Notes under the pieces: generated by a model | What the model was told of the DNA's origin: nothing | Databases searched by the model: none | What the model saw: the letters and a program-made list of their open reading frames with translations, nothing else | Assembly (NCBI GenBank): GCA_027186245.1 | Contig: CP114481.1 | Coordinates: 34,317,501 to 34,381,500 of the forward strand | Direction of reading: 5' to 3' | Source of the DNA: Coriaria nepalensis | Taxonomy: Eukaryota > Streptophyta > Magnoliopsida > Cucurbitales > Coriariaceae | Length of the DNA stretch: 64,000 nucleotides | Program-made: the position numbers and the translations under genes | Shown: positions 26,197-39,982 of the stretch, piece after piece | Numbering within the stretch: position 1 is the first letter of the stretch | How the letters are laid out: every line of letters starts with the position of its first letter

Positions 26197-28328
26197 TCAA
26201 GTCAATATCCTATTTCAAAGCAAGTCGAACGAATTCAATTTTTTTGCACTACAAACACAAGTTCTGTGCATTACTTGCAAATGATCATTGCAAGGAAAAT
26301 GCGCATTCGTTTAACCTTAAAATCATTTCAATGAGTCATTTCAAGTCAATAACTTATTTCAAAGCAAGCCGAACGAATTCTATTTTTGCACTACAAACAC
26401 AAGTTTTCTTCATAACTTGCAAATGATCAATGCAAGGAAAGTGTGCATTCGGTTAACCTTAAAATCATTTCAATGAGTCATTTCAAGTCAATATCTTATT
26501 TCAAAGTAATTCGAACGAGCACTATTTGTGCACAACAAATGCAAGTTTTGTGCATAACTTGCACATGATCAATGCAAGGAAACTGTGCATTCGTTTAACC
26601 TTAAAATCATTTCAATGTGTCTTTTCAAGTGAATAACTTATTTCAAAGCAAGTCGAACGAATTCTATTTTTGCACTACAAACAGAAGTTTTTTGCATAAC
26701 TTGCAAATGATCAATGCAAGGAAAGTGTCCATTTGATTAACCTTTAAATCATTTCAATGAGTCATTTCAAGTCAATAACTTATTTCAAAGCAAGTCGAAC
26801 GAATTCTATTTTTGCACTAAAATTGCAAGTTTTGGGCATAACTTGCAAATGATCAATGCAAGGAAAGTGTGCATTCGTTTAACCTTAAAATCATTTGATT
26901 GAGTCATTTCAAGTCAATAACTTTTTTCAAAGCAAGTCGAACGAATTCTATTTTTGCACTACAACCACAAGTTTTGTGCATAACTTGCAAATGATCAATG
27001 CAAGGAAAGTGTGCATTCGTTTAACCGTTAAATCATTTCAGAGAATCATTACAAGTCAATAACTTATTTCAAAGGAAGTCGAACGAATTCTATTTTTGCA
27101 CTACAAACACAAGTTTTGTGCATAACTTGCAAATGATCAATGCAAGGAAACTGTGCATTCGTTTAACCTTAAAATAATTTCAATGTGTCTTTTCAAGTCA
27201 ATAACTTATTTCAAAGCAAGTCGAAAGAATTCTATTTTTGCACTAAAAATGCAAGTTTTGGGCATAACTTGCAAATGATCAATGCAAGGAAAGTGTGCAT
27301 TCGTTTAACCTTAAAATCATTTCAATGAGTCATTGCAAGTTGATATCTTATTTCAAAGCAAGTCGAACAAATTCTATTTTTGCACTACAAACACAAGTTT
27401 TGTGCATAAATTGCAAATGATCAGTGCAAGGAATGTGTGCATTCGTTTAACATTAAAATCGTTTCAATGAGTCATTTCAAGTCAATATCTTATTACAAAG
27501 CAAGTCGAACGAATTCAATTTTTGCACTACAAACCCAAGTTCTGTGCATAACTTGCAAATGATCATTGCAAGGAAAGTGTGCATTCGTTTAACCTTAAAA
27601 TCATTTCAATGAGTCATTTCAAGTCAATAACTTATTTCAAAGCAAGTCGAACGAATTCTATTTCTGCACTACAAACACAAGTTTTCTGCATAACTTGCAA
27701 ATGATCAATGCAAGGAAAGTGTGCATTCGTTTAACCTTAAAATCATTTCAATGAGTCATTTCAAGTCAATATCCTATTTCAAAGTAATTCGAACGAGCAC
27801 TATTTTTTCACTACAAATGCAAGTTTTGTGCATAACTTGCACATGATCAATGCAAGGAAACTGTGCATTCGTTTAACCTTAAAATCATTTCAATGTGTCT
27901 TTTCAAGTCAATAACTTATTTCAAAGCAAGTCGAAAAAATTCTACTTTTGCACTACAAATGCAAGTTTTGGGCATAACTTGCAAATGATCAATGCAAGGA
28001 AAGTGTGCATTCGTTTAACCTTAAAATCATTTCAATGAGTCATTTCAAGTCAATAACTTATTTTAAAGCAAGTCGAACGAATTCTATTTTTGCACTACAA
28101 CCACAAGTTTTGTGCATAACTTGCAAATGATCAATGCAAGGAAAGTGTGCATTCGTTTAACCTTTAAATCATTTCAGAGAGTTATTCCAAGTCAATAACT
28201 TATTTCAAAGCAAGTCGAACGAATTCTATTTTTGCACTACAGACAGAAGTTTTGTGCATAACTTGCAAATGATCAATGCAAGGAAAGGGTGCATTCGTTT
28301 AACCTGAAAATCATTTCAATGAGTCGTT
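26197..28328. repeat. Domain B unit 1, 15-mer (2132 bp)
   Basis: It starts at the T7 anchor monomer and ends before the next. It matches the following unit at offset 2132 up to about 27330. From about 27030, where the subtype series overlaps, it also matches the next unit at offset 2700. Compared with the 19-mer it lacks an internal run of four monomers (the second ccgtt/aaaggaag series). It ends with the normal cagacagaag monomer, so it differs from the 15-mers at 37851 and 39983. Confidence 0.85.
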
Positions 28329-31028
28329 TCAAGTCAATATCCTATTTCAAAGCAAGTCGAACGAATTCAATTTTTTTGCACTACAAACACAAGTTCTGTG
28401 CATTACTTGCAAATGATCATTGCAAGGAAAATGCGCATTCGTTTAACCTTAAAATCATTTCAATGAGTCATTTCAAGTCAATAACTTATTTCAAAGCAAG
28501 TCGAACGAATTCTATTTTTGCACTACAAACACAAGTTTTCTTCATAACTTGCAAATGATCAATGCAAGGAAAGTGTGCATTCGTTTAACCTTAAAATCAT
28601 TTCAATGAGTCATTTCAAGTCAATATCTTATTTCAAAGTAATTCGAACGAGCACTATTTGTGCACAACAAATGCAAGTTTTGTGCATAACTTGCACATGA
28701 TCAATGCAAGGAAACTGTGCATTCGTTTAACCTTAAAATCATTTCAATGTGTCTTTTCAAGTGAATAACTTATTTCAAAGCAAGTCGAACGAATTCTATT
28801 TTTGCACTACAAACAGAAGTTTTTTGCATAACTTGCAAATGATCAATGCAAGGAAAGTGTCCATTTGATTAACCTTTAAATCATTTCAATGAGTCATTTC
28901 AAGTCAATAACTTATTTCAAAGCAAGTCGAACGAATTCTATTTTTGCACTAAAAATGCAAGTTTTGGGCATAACTTGCAAATGATCAATGCAAGGAAAGT
29001 GTGCATTCATTTAACCTTAAAATCATTTGATTGAGTCATTCCAAGTCAATAACTTTTTTCAAAGCAAGTCGAACGAATTCTATTTTTGCACTACAACCAC
29101 AAGTTTTGTGCATAACTTGCAAATGATCAATGCAAGGAAAGTGTGCATTCGTTTAACCGTTAAATCATTTCAGAGAATCATTACAAGTCAATAACTTATT
29201 TCAAAGGAAGTCGAACGAATTCTATTTTTGCACTACAAACACAAGTTTTGTGCATAACTTGGAAATGATCAATGCAAGGAAACTGTGCATTCGTTTAACC
29301 TTAAAATCATTTCAATGTGTCTTTTCAAGTCAATAACTTATTTCAAAGCAAGTCGAAAGAATTCTATTTTTGCACTAAAAATGCAAGTTTTGGGCATAAC
29401 TTGCAAATGATCAGTGCAAGGAAAGTGTGCATTCGTTTAACCTTAAAATCATTTCAATGAGTCATTTCAAGTCAATAACTTTTTTCAAAGCAAGTCGAAC
29501 GAATTCTATTTTTGGACTACAACCACAAGTTTTGTGCATAACTTGCAAATGATCAATGCAAGGAAAGTGTGCATTCGTTTAACCGTTAAATCATTTCAGA
29601 GAATCATTACAAGTCAATAACTTATTTCAAAGGAAGTCGAACGAATTCTATTTTTGCACTACAAACACAAGTTTTGTGCATAACTTGCAAATGATCAATG
29701 CAAGGAAAGTGTGCATTCGTTTAACCTTAAAATCATTTCAGAGAATCATTACAAGTCAATAACTTATTTCAAAGGAAGTCGAACGAATTCTATTTTTGCA
29801 CTACAAACACAAGTTTTGTGCATAACTTGCAAATGATCAATGCAAGGAAACTGTGCATTCGTTTAACCTTAAAATAATTTCAATGTGTCTTTTCAAGTCA
29901 ATAACTTATTTCAAAGCAAGTCGAAAGAATTCTATTTTTGCACTAAAAATGCAAGTTTTGGGCATAACTTGCAAATGATCAATGCAAGGAAAGTGTGCAT
30001 TCGTTTAACCTTAAAATCATTTCAATGAGTCATTGCAAGTTGATATCTTATTTCAAAGCAAGTCGAACAAATTCTATTTTTGCACTACAAACACAAGTTT
30101 TGTGCATAAATTGCAAATGATCAGTGCAAGGAATGTGTGCATTCGTTTAACATTAAAATCGTTTCAATGAGTCATTTCAAGTCAATATCTTATTACAAAG
30201 CAAGTCGAACGAATTCAATTTTTGCACTACAAACCCAAGTTCTGTGCATAACTTGCAAATGATCATTGCAAGGAAAGTGTGCATTCGTTTAACCTTAAAA
30301 TCATTTCAATGAGTCATTTCAAGTCAATAACTTATTTCAAAGCAAGTCGAACGAATTCTATTTCTGCACTACAAACACAAGTTTTCTGCATAACTTGCAA
30401 ATGATCAATGCAAGGAAAGTGTGCATTCGTTTAACCTTAAAATCATTTCAATGAGTCATTTCAAGTCAATATCCTATTTCAAAGTAATTCGAACGAGCAC
30501 TATTTTTTCACTACAAATGCAAGTTTTGTGCATAACTTGCACATGATCAATGCAAGGAAACTGTGCATTCGTTTAACCTTAAAATCATTTCAATGTGTCT
30601 TTTCAAGTCAATAACTTATTTCAAAGCAAGTCGAAAAAATTCTACTTTTGCACTACAAATGCAAGTTTTGGGCATAACTTGCAAATGATCAATGCAAGGA
30701 AAGTGTGCATTCGTTTAACCTTAAAATCATTTCAATGAGTCATTTCAAGTCAATAACTTATTTCAAAGCAAGTCGAACGAATTCTATTTTTGCACTACAA
30801 CCACAAGTTTTGTGCATAACTTGCAAATGATCAATGCAAGGAAAGTGTGCATTCGTTTAACCTTTAAATCATTTCAGAGAGTTATTCCAAGTCAATAACT
30901 TATTTCAAAGCAAGTCGAACGAATTCTATTTTTGCACTACAGACAGAAGTTTTGTGCATAACTTGCAAATGATCAATGCAAGGAAAGGGTGCGTTCGTTT
31001 AACCTGGAAATCATTTCAATGAGTCGTT
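28329..31028. repeat. Domain B unit 2, 19-mer (2700 bp)
   Basis: Order of the 19 monomers: T7 anchor; ttcttcataac; gtaattcgaacgagcac/tgtgcacaac; acagaagtttttt/gtccatttgatt; cactaaaaatgc/gattgag; aactttttt/ccgtt; aaaggaag; gaaagaattc; aactttttt/ccgtt; aaaggaag; aaaggaag; gaaagaattc; gaacaaattc/cataaattgc; aacccaagttctg; tttctg/ttttctgc; gtaattcgaacgagcac/tttttcac; gaaaaaattc; aaccacaag/cagagagttattcc; cagacagaag/gaaagggtgc. The doubled aaaggaag monomers (about 29615-29895) differ from the next unit, which has other subtypes there. Confidence 0.88.
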
Positions 31029-33728
31029 TCAAGTCAATATCCTATTTCAAAGCAAGTCGAACGAATTCAATTTTTTTGCACTACAAACACAAGTTCTGTG
31101 CATTACTTGCAAATGATCATTGCAAGGAAAATGCGCATTCGTTTAACCTTAAAATCATTTCAATGAGTCATTTCAAGTCAATAACTTATTTCAAAGCAAG
31201 TCGAACGAATTCTATTTTTGCACTACAAACACAAGTTTTCTTCATAACTTGCAAATGATCAATGCAAGGAAAGTGTGCATTCGTTTAAGCTTAAAATCAT
31301 TTCAATGAGTCATTTCAAGTCAATATCTTATTTCAAAGTAATTCGAACGAGCACTATTTGTGCACAACAAATGCAAGTTTTGTGCATAACTTGCACATGA
31401 TCAATGCAAGGAAACTGTGCATTCGTTTAACCTTAAAATCATTTCAATGTGTCTTTTCAAGTGAATAACTTATTTCAAAGCAAGTCGAACGAATTCTATT
31501 TTTGCACTACAAACAGAAGTTTTTTGCATAACTTGCAAATGATCAATGCAAGGAAAGTGTCCATTTGATTAACCTTTAAATCATTTCAATGAGTCATTTC
31601 AAGTCAATAACTTATTTCAAAGCAAGTCGAACGAATTCTATTTTTGCACTAAAAATGCAAGTTTTGGGCATAACTTGCAAATGATCAATGCAAGGAAAGT
31701 GTGCATTCGTTTAACCTTAAAATCATTTGATTGAGTCATTTCAAGTCAATAACTTTTTTCAAAGCAAGTCGAACGAATTCTATTTTTGCACTACAACCAC
31801 AAGTTTTGTGCATAACTTGCAAATGATCAATGCAAGGAAAGTGTGCATTCGTTTAACCGTTAAATCATTTCAGAGAATCATTACAAGTCAATAACTTATT
31901 TCAAAGGAAGTCGAACGAATTCTATTTTTGCACTACAAACACAAGTTTTGTGCATAACTTGGAAATGATCAATGCAAGGAAACTGTGCATTCGTTTAACC
32001 TTAAAATCATTTCAATGTGTCTTTTCAAGTCAATAACTTATTTCAAAGCAAGTCGAAAGAATTCTATTTTTGCACTAAAAATGCAAGTTTTGGGCATAAC
32101 TTGCAAATGATCAATGCAAGGAAAGTGTGCATTCGTTTAACCTTAAAATCATTTCAATGAGTCATTTCAAGTCAATAACTTTTTTCAAAGCAAGTCGAAC
32201 GAATTCTATTTTTGCACTACAACCACAAGTTTTGTGCATAACTTGCAAATGATCAATGCAAGGAAAGTGTGCATTCGTTTAACCGTTAAATCATTTCAGA
32301 GAATCATTACAAGTCAATAACTTATTTCAAAGGAAGTCGAACGAATTCTATTTTTGCACTACAAACACAAGTTTTGTGCATAACTTGCAAATGATCAATG
32401 CAAGGAAAGTGTGCATTCGTTTAACCTTAAAATCATTTCAATGAGTCATTGCAAGTTGATATCCTATTTCAAAGCAAGTTGAACAAATTCAATTTTTGCA
32501 CTACAAACACAAGTTTTGTGCATAAATTGCAAATGATCAGTGCAAGGAATGTGTGCATTCGTTTAACATTAAAATCATTTCAATGAGTCATTTCAAGTCA
32601 ATATCTTATTTCAAAGCAAGTCGAACGAATTCAATTTTTGCACTACAAACACAAGTTTTGTGCATAACTTGCAAATGATCAATGCAAGGAAAGTGTGCAT
32701 TCGTTTAACCTTAAAATCATTTCAATGAGTCATTGCAAGTTGATATCCTATTTCAAAGCAAGTCGAACAAATTCTATTTTTGCACTACAAACACAAGTTT
32801 TGTGCATAAATTGCAAATGATCAGTGCAAGGAATGTGTGCATTCGTTTAACATTAAAATCATTTCAATGAGTCATTTCAAGTCAATATCTTATTTGAAAG
32901 CAAGTCGAACGAATTCAATTTTTGCACTACAAACACAAGTTCTGTGCATAACTTGCAAATGATCATTGCAAGGAAAGTGTGCATTCGTTTAACCTTAAAA
33001 TCATTTCAATGAGTCATTTCAAGTCAATAACTTATTTCAAAGCAAGTCGAACGAATTCTATTTCTGCACTACAAACACAAGTTTTCTGCATAACTTGCAA
33101 ATGATCAATGCAAGGAAAGTGTGCATTCGTTTAACCTTAAAATCATTTCAATGAGTCATTTCAAGTCAATATCCTATTTCAAAGTAATTCGAACGAGCAC
33201 TATTTTTTCACTACAAATGCAAGTTTTGTGCATAACTTGCACATGATCAATGCAAGGAAACTGTGCATTCGTTTAACCTTAAAATCATTTCAATGTGTCT
33301 TTTCAAGTCAATAACTTATTTCAAAGCAAGTCGAAAAAATTTTACTTTTGCACTACAAATGCAAGTTTTGGGCATAACTTGCAAATGATCAATGCAAGGA
33401 AAGTGTGCATTCGTTTAACCTTTAAATCATTTCAATGAGTCATTTCAAGTCAATAACTTATTTCAAAGCAAGTCGAACGAATTCTATTTTTGCACTACAA
33501 CCACAAGTTTTGTGCATAACTTGCAAATGATCAATGCAAGGAAAGTGTGCATTCGTTTAACCTTTAAATCATTTCAGAGAGTTATTCCAAGTCAATAACT
33601 TATTTCAAAGCAAGTCGAACGAATTCTATTTTTGCACTACAGACAGAAGTTTTGTGCATAACTTGCAAATGATCAATGCAAGGAAAGGGTGCATTCGTTT
33701 AACCTGAAAATCATTTCAATGAGTCGTT
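31029..33728. repeat. Domain B unit 3, 19-mer (2700 bp)
   Basis: It is co-linear with unit 2 at an exact 2700-bp offset, with few differences outside about 32430-32700. There two monomers are replaced by a gaacaaattc/cataaattgc monomer (gaacaaattcaa form) and an aatatctt/gaattcaa monomer. A private gtgcgttcg and cctggaaa pair lies just before its anchor (30990-31007). This block substitution at constant unit length suggests gene-conversion-like exchange. Confidence 0.87.
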
Positions 33729-35150
33729 TCAAGTCAATATCCTATTTCAAAGCAAGTCGAACGAATTCAATTTTTTTGCACTACAAACACAAGTTCTGTG
33801 CATTACTTGCAAATGATCATTGCAAGGAAAATGCGCATTCGTTTAACCTTAAAATCATTTCAATGAGTCATTTCAAGTCAATAACTTATTTCAAAGCAAG
33901 TCGAACGAATTCTATTTTTGCACTACAAACACAAGTTTTGTTCATAACTTGCAAATGATCAATGCAAGGAAAGTGTGCATTCGTTTAACCTTAAAATCAT
34001 TTCAATGAGTCATTTCAAGTCAATATCTTATTTCAAAGTAATTCGAACGAGCACTATTTGTGCACAACAAATGCAAGTTTTGTGCATAACTTGCACATGA
34101 TCAATGCAAGGAAACTGTGCATTCGTTTAACCTTAAAATCATTTCAATGTGTCTTTTCAAGTGAATAACTTATTTCAAAGCAAGTCGAACGAATTCTATT
34201 TTTGCACTACAAACAGAAGTTTTTTGCATAACTTGCAAATGATCAATGCAAGGAAAGTGTCCATTTGATTAACCTTTAAATCATTTCAATGAGTCATTTC
34301 AAGTCAATAACTTATTTCAAAGCAAGTCGAACGAATTCTATTTTTGCACTAAAAATGCAAGTTTTGGGCATAACTTGCAAATGATCAATGCAAGGAAAGT
34401 GTGCATTCGTTTAACCTTAAAATCATTTGATTGAGTCATTTCAAGTCAATAACTTTTTTCAAAGCAAGTCGAACGAATTCTATTTTTGCACTACAACCAC
34501 AAGTTTTGTGCATAACTTGCAAATGATCAATGCAAGGAAAGTGTGCATTCGTTTAACCGTTAAATCATTTCAGAGAATCATTACAAGTCAATAACTTATT
34601 TCAAAGGAAGTCGAACGAATTCTATTTTTGCACTACAAACACAAGTTTTGTGCATAACTTGGAAATGATCAATGCAAGGAAACTGTGCATTCGTTTAACC
34701 TTAAAATCATTTCAATGTGTCTTTTCAAGTCAATAACTTATTTCAAAGCAAGTCGAAAGAATTCTATTTTTGCACTAAAAATGCAAGTTTTGGGCATAAC
34801 TTGCAAATGATCAATGCAAGGAAAGTGTGCATTCGTTTAACCTTTAAATCATTTCAATGAGTCATTTCAAGTCAATAACTTATTTCAAAGCAAGTCGAAC
34901 GAATTCTATTTTTGCACTACAACCACAAGTTTTGTGCATAACTTGCAAATGATCAATGCAAGGAAAGTGTGCATTCGTTTAACCTTTAAATCATTTCAGA
35001 GAGTTATTCCAAGTCAATAACTTATTTCAAAGCAAGTCGAACGAATTCTATTTTTGCACTACAGACAGAAGTTTTGTGCATAACTTGCAAATGATCAATG
35101 CAAGGAAAGGGTGCATTCGTTTAACCTGAAAATCATTTCAATGAGTCGTT
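33729..35150. repeat. Domain B unit 4, 10-mer (1422 bp)
   Basis: The first seven monomers follow the 19-mer order. At about 34731-34872 one monomer begins as the gaaagaattc/cactaaaaatgc type and ends with the cctttaaatcatttcaatg form of the monomer that precedes the aaccacaag/cagagagttattcc monomer (compare 33421). The last two monomers of the 19-mer then follow. Nine monomers are thus missing, with the join inside a hybrid monomer. Confidence 0.86.
34731..34872. repeat. Hybrid monomer, 10-mer deletion join
   Basis: The 5' part is gaaagaattc with cactaaaaatgcaag and gggcat (8th position of the 19-mer). The 3' part has cctttaaatc followed by caatgagtcat, as in the 17th-position monomer at 33421. 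The two parents share most of the middle sequence, so the crossover could have occurred anywhere in that common stretch. Confidence 0.72.
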
Positions 35151-37850
35151 TCAAGTCAATATCCTATTTCAAAGCAAGTCGAACGAATTCAATTTTTTTG
35201 CACTACAAACACAAGTTCTGTGCATTACTTGCAAATGATCATTGCAAGGAAAATGCGCATTCGTTTAACCTTAAAATCATTTCAATGAGTCATTTCAAGT
35301 CAATAACTTATTTCAAAGCAAGTCGAACGAATTCTATTTTTGCACTACAAACACAAGTTTTGTTCATAACTTGCAAATGATCAATGCAAGGAAAGTGTGC
35401 ATTCGTTTAACCTTAAAATCATTTCAATGAGTCATTTCAAGTCAATATCTTATTTCAAAGTAATTCGAATGAGCACTATTTGTGCACAACAAATGCAAGT
35501 TTTGTGCAAAACTTGCACATGATCAATGCAAGGAAACTGTGCATTCGTTTAACCTTAAAATCATTTCAATGTGTCTTTTCAAGTGAATAACTTATTTCAA
35601 AGCAAGTCGAACGAATTCTATTTTTGCACTACAAACAGAAGTTTTTTGCATAACTTGCAAATGATCAATGCAAGGAAAGTGTCCATTTGATTAACCTTTA
35701 AATCATTTCAATGAGTCATTTCAAGTCAATAACTTATTTCAAAGCAAGTCGAACGAATTCTATTTTTGCACTAAAAATGCAAGTTTTGGGCATAACTTGC
35801 AAATGATCAATGCAAGGAAAGTGTGCATTCGTTTAACCTTAAAATCATTTGATTGAGTCATTTCAAGTCAATAACTTTTTTCAAAGCAAGTCGAACGAAT
35901 TCTATTTTTGCACTACAACCACAAGTTTTGTGCATAACTTGCAAATGATCAATGCAAGGAAAGTGTGCATTCGTTTAACCGTTAAATCATTTCAGAGAAT
36001 CATTACAAGTCAATAACTTATTTCAAAGGAAGTCGAACGAATTCTATTTTTGCACTACAAACACAAGTTTTGTGCATAACTTGGAAATGATCAATGCAAG
36101 GAAACTGTGCATTCGTTTAACCTTAAAATCATTTCAATGTGTCTTTTCAAGTCAATAACTTATTTCAAAGCAAGTCGAAAGAATTCTATTTTTGCACTAA
36201 AAATGCAAGTTTTGGGCATAACTTGCAAATGATCAATGCAAGGAAAGTGTGCATTCGTTTAACCTTAAAATCATTTCAATGAGTCATTTCAAGTCAATAA
36301 CTTTTTTCAAAGCAAGTCGAACGAATTCTATTTTTGCACTACAACCACAAGTTTTGTGCATAACTTGCAAATGATCAATGCAAGGAAAGTGTGCATTCGT
36401 TTAACCGTTAAATCATTTCAGAGAATCATTACAAGTCAATAACTTATTTCAAAGGAAGTCGAACGAATTCTATTTTTGCACTACAAACACAAGTTTTGTG
36501 CATAACTTGCAAATGATCAATGCAAGGAAAGTGTGCATTCGTTTAACCTTAAAATCATTTCAATGAGTCATTGCAAGTTGATATCCTATTTCAAAGCAAG
36601 TCGAACAAATTCTATTTTTGCACTACAAACACAAGTTTTGTGCATAAATTGCAAATGATCAGTGCAAGGAATGTGTGCATTCGTTTAACATTAAAATCAT
36701 TTCAATGAGTCATTTCAAGTCAATATCTTATTTCAAAGCAAGTCGAACGAATTCAATTTTTGCACTACAAACACAAGTTTTGTGCATAACTTGCAAATGA
36801 TCAATGCAAGGAAAGTGTGCATTCGTTTAACCTTAAAATCATTTCAATGAGTCATTGCAAGTTGATATCCTATTTCAAAGCAAGTCGAACAAATTCTATT
36901 TTTGCACTACAAACACAAGTTTTGTGCATAAATTGCAAATGATCAGTGCAAGGAATGTGTGCATTCGTTTAACATTAAAATCATTTCAATGAGTCATTTC
37001 AAGTCAATATCTTATTTGAAAGCAAGTCGAACGAATTCAATTTTTGCACTACAAACACAAGTTCTGTGCATAACTTGCAAATGATCATTGCAAGGAAAGT
37101 GTGCATTCGTTTAACCTTAAAATCATTTCAATGAGTCATTTCAAGTCAATAACTTATTTCAAAGCAAGTCGAACGAATTCTATTTCTGCACTACAAACAC
37201 AAGTTTTCTGCATAACTTGCAAATGATCAATGCAAGGAAAGTGTGCATTCGTTTAACCTTAAAATCATTTCAATGAGTCATTTCAAGTCAATATCCTATT
37301 TCAAAGTAATTCGAACGAGCACTATTTTTTCACTACAAATGCAAGTTTTGTGCATAACTTGCACATGATCAATGCAAGGAAACTGTGCATTCGTTTAACC
37401 TTAAAATCATTTCAATGTGTCTTTTCAAGTCAATAACTTATTTCAAAGCAAGTCGAAAAAATTTTACTTTTGCACTACAAATGCAAGTTTTGGGCATAAC
37501 TTGCAAATGATCAATGCAAGGAAAGTGTGCATTCGTTTAACCTTTAAATCATTTCAATGAGTCATTTCAAGTCAATAACTTATTTCAAAGCAAGTCGAAC
37601 GAATTCTATTTTTGCACTACAACCACAAGTTTTGTGCATAACTTGCAAATGATCAATGCAAGGAAAGTGTGCATTCGTTTAACCTTTAAATCATTTCAGA
37701 GAGTTATTCCAAGTCAATAACTTATTTCAAAGCAAGTCGAACGAATTCTATTTTTGCACTACAGACAGAAGTTTTGTGCATAACTTGCAAATGATCAATG
37801 CAAGGAAAGGGTGCATTCGTTTAACCTGAAAATCATTTCAATGAGTCGTT
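35151..37850. repeat. Domain B unit 5, 19-mer (2700 bp)
   Basis: It matches unit 3 in composition, including the two gaacaaattc/cataaattgc monomers (near 36561 and 36849). Private changes include gaatgagcac (35467) and gtgcaaaacttgc (35505) in the third monomer. It follows the 10-mer directly, so the 10-mer sits between two full 19-mers. Confidence 0.87.
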
Positions 37851-39982
37851 TCAAGTCAATATCCTATTTCAAAGCAAGTCGAACGAATTCAATTTTTTTG
37901 CACTACAAACACAAGTTCTGTGCATTACTTGCAAATGATCATTGCAAGGAAAATGCGCAATCGTTTAACCTTAAAATCATTTCAATGAGTCATTTCAAGT
38001 CAATAACTTATTTCAAAGCAAGTCGAACGAATTCTATTTTTGCACTACAAACACAAGTTTTCTTCATAACTTGCAAATGATCAATGCAAGGAAAGTGTGC
38101 ATTCGTTTAACCTTAAAATCATTTCAATGAGTCATTTCAAGTCAATATCTTATTTCAAAGTAATTCGAACGAGCACTATTTGTGCACAACAAATGCAAGT
38201 TTTGTGCATAACTTGCACATGATCAATGCAAGGAAACTGTGCATTCGTTTAACCTTAAAATCATTTCAATGTGTCTTTTCAAGTGAATAACTTATTTCAA
38301 AGCAAGTCGAACGAATTCTATTTTTGCACTACAAACAGAAGTTTTTTGCATAACTTGCAAATGATCAATGCAAGGAAAGTGTCCATTTGATTAACCTTTA
38401 AATCATTTCAATGAGTCATTTCAAGTCAATAACTTATTTCAAAGCAAGTCGAACGAATTCTATTTTTGCACTAAAAATGCAAGTTTTGGGCATAACTTGC
38501 AAATGATCAATGCAAGGAAAGTGTGCATTCGTTTAACCTTAAAATCATTTGATTGAGTCATTTCAAGTCAATAACTTTTTTCAAAGCAAGTCGAACGAAT
38601 TCTATTTTTGCACTACAACCACAAGTTTTGTGCATAACTTGCAAATGATCAATGCAAGGAAAGTGTGCATTCGTTTAACCGTTAAATCATTTCAGAGAAT
38701 CATTACAAGTCAATAACTTATTTCAAAGGAAGTCGAACGAATTCTATTTTTGCACTACAAACACAAGTTTTGTGCATAACTTGGAAATGATCAATGCAAG
38801 GAAACTGTGCATTCGTTTAACCTTAAAATCATTTCAATGTGTCTTTTCAAGTCAATAACTTATTTCAAAGCAAGTCGAAAGAATTCTATTTTTGCACTAA
38901 AAATGCAAGTTTTGGGCATAACTTGCAAATGATCAATGCAAGGAAAGTGTGCATTCGTTTAACCTTAAAATCATTTCAATGAGTCATTTCAAGTCAATAA
39001 CTTTTTTCAAAGCAAGTCGAACGAATTCTATTTTTGCACTACAACCACAAGTTTTGTGCATAACTTGCAAATGATCAATGCAAGGAAAGTGTGCATTCGT
39101 TCAACCGTTAAATCATTTCAGAGAATCATTACAAGTCAATAACTTATTTCAAAGGAAGTCGAACGAATTCTATTTTTGCACTACAAACACAAGTTTTGTG
39201 CATAACTTGCAAATGATCAATGCAAGGAAAGTGTGCATTCGTTTAACCTTAAAATCATTTCAATGAGTCATTGCAAGTTGATATCCTATTTCAAAGCAAG
39301 TCGAACAAATTCTATTTTTGCACTACAAACACAAGTTTTGTGCATAAATTGCAAATGATCAGTGCAAGGAATGTGTGCATTCGTTTAACATTAAAATCAT
39401 TTCAATGAGTCATTTCAAGTCAATATCTTATTTCAAAGCAAGTCGAACGAATTCAATTTTTGCACTACAAACACAAGTTTTGTGCATAACTTGCAAATGA
39501 TCAATGCAAGGAAACTGTGCATTCGTTTAACCTTAAAATCATTTCAATGAGTCATTGCAAGTTGATATCCTATTTCAAAGCAAGTCGAACAAATTCTATT
39601 TTTGCACTACAAACACAAGTTTTGTGCATAAATTGCAAATGATCAGTGCAAGGAATGTGTGCATTCGTTTAACATTAAAATCATTTCAATGAGTCATTTC
39701 AAGTCAATATCTTATTTGAAAGCAAGTCGAACGAATTCAATTTTTGCACTACAAACACAAGTTCTGTGCATAACTTGCAAATGATCATTGCAAGGAAAGT
39801 GTGCATTCGTTTAACCTTAAAATCATTTCAAAGAGTCATTTCAAGTCAATAACTTATTTCAAAGCAAGTCGAACGAATTCTATTTCTGCACTACAAACAC
39901 AAGTTTTCTGCATAACTTGCAAATGATCAATGCAAGGATAGTGTGCATTCGTTTAACCTGAAAATCATTTCAATGAGTCGTT
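37851..39982. repeat. Domain B unit 6, 15-mer (2132 bp) ending in a hybrid monomer
   Basis: It follows unit 5 as far as the tttctg/ttttctgc monomer at about 39841. That monomer switches to the aggatagtg/cctgaaaatc end normally seen on the cagacagaag monomer, leading straight to the next anchor. The four monomers between are absent. Private changes include cgttcaacc (39098) and caaagagtcat (39829). Confidence 0.86.
39841..39982. repeat. Hybrid monomer, 15-mer deletion join
   Basis: The 5' part is tttctgcac/ttttctgc (15th position). The 3' part is aggatagtg with cctgaaaatcatttcaatgagtcg (19th position, except that gaaaggg reads gatagtg). The same hybrid ends the next unit at 41973-42114. Confidence 0.76.

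Noticed and set aside
26157..26426. An 89-codon open frame, repeated almost unchanged at 28289, 30989, 33689, 35111, 37811, 39943, 42075, 47332, 54432 and 57984, that could look like a conserved small protein family.
   Set aside because: It is the satellite itself read in two frames. It stays open because the 144-bp T7 monomer adds two bases. Conservation follows the DNA repeat; there is no separate start context, codon bias or domain.
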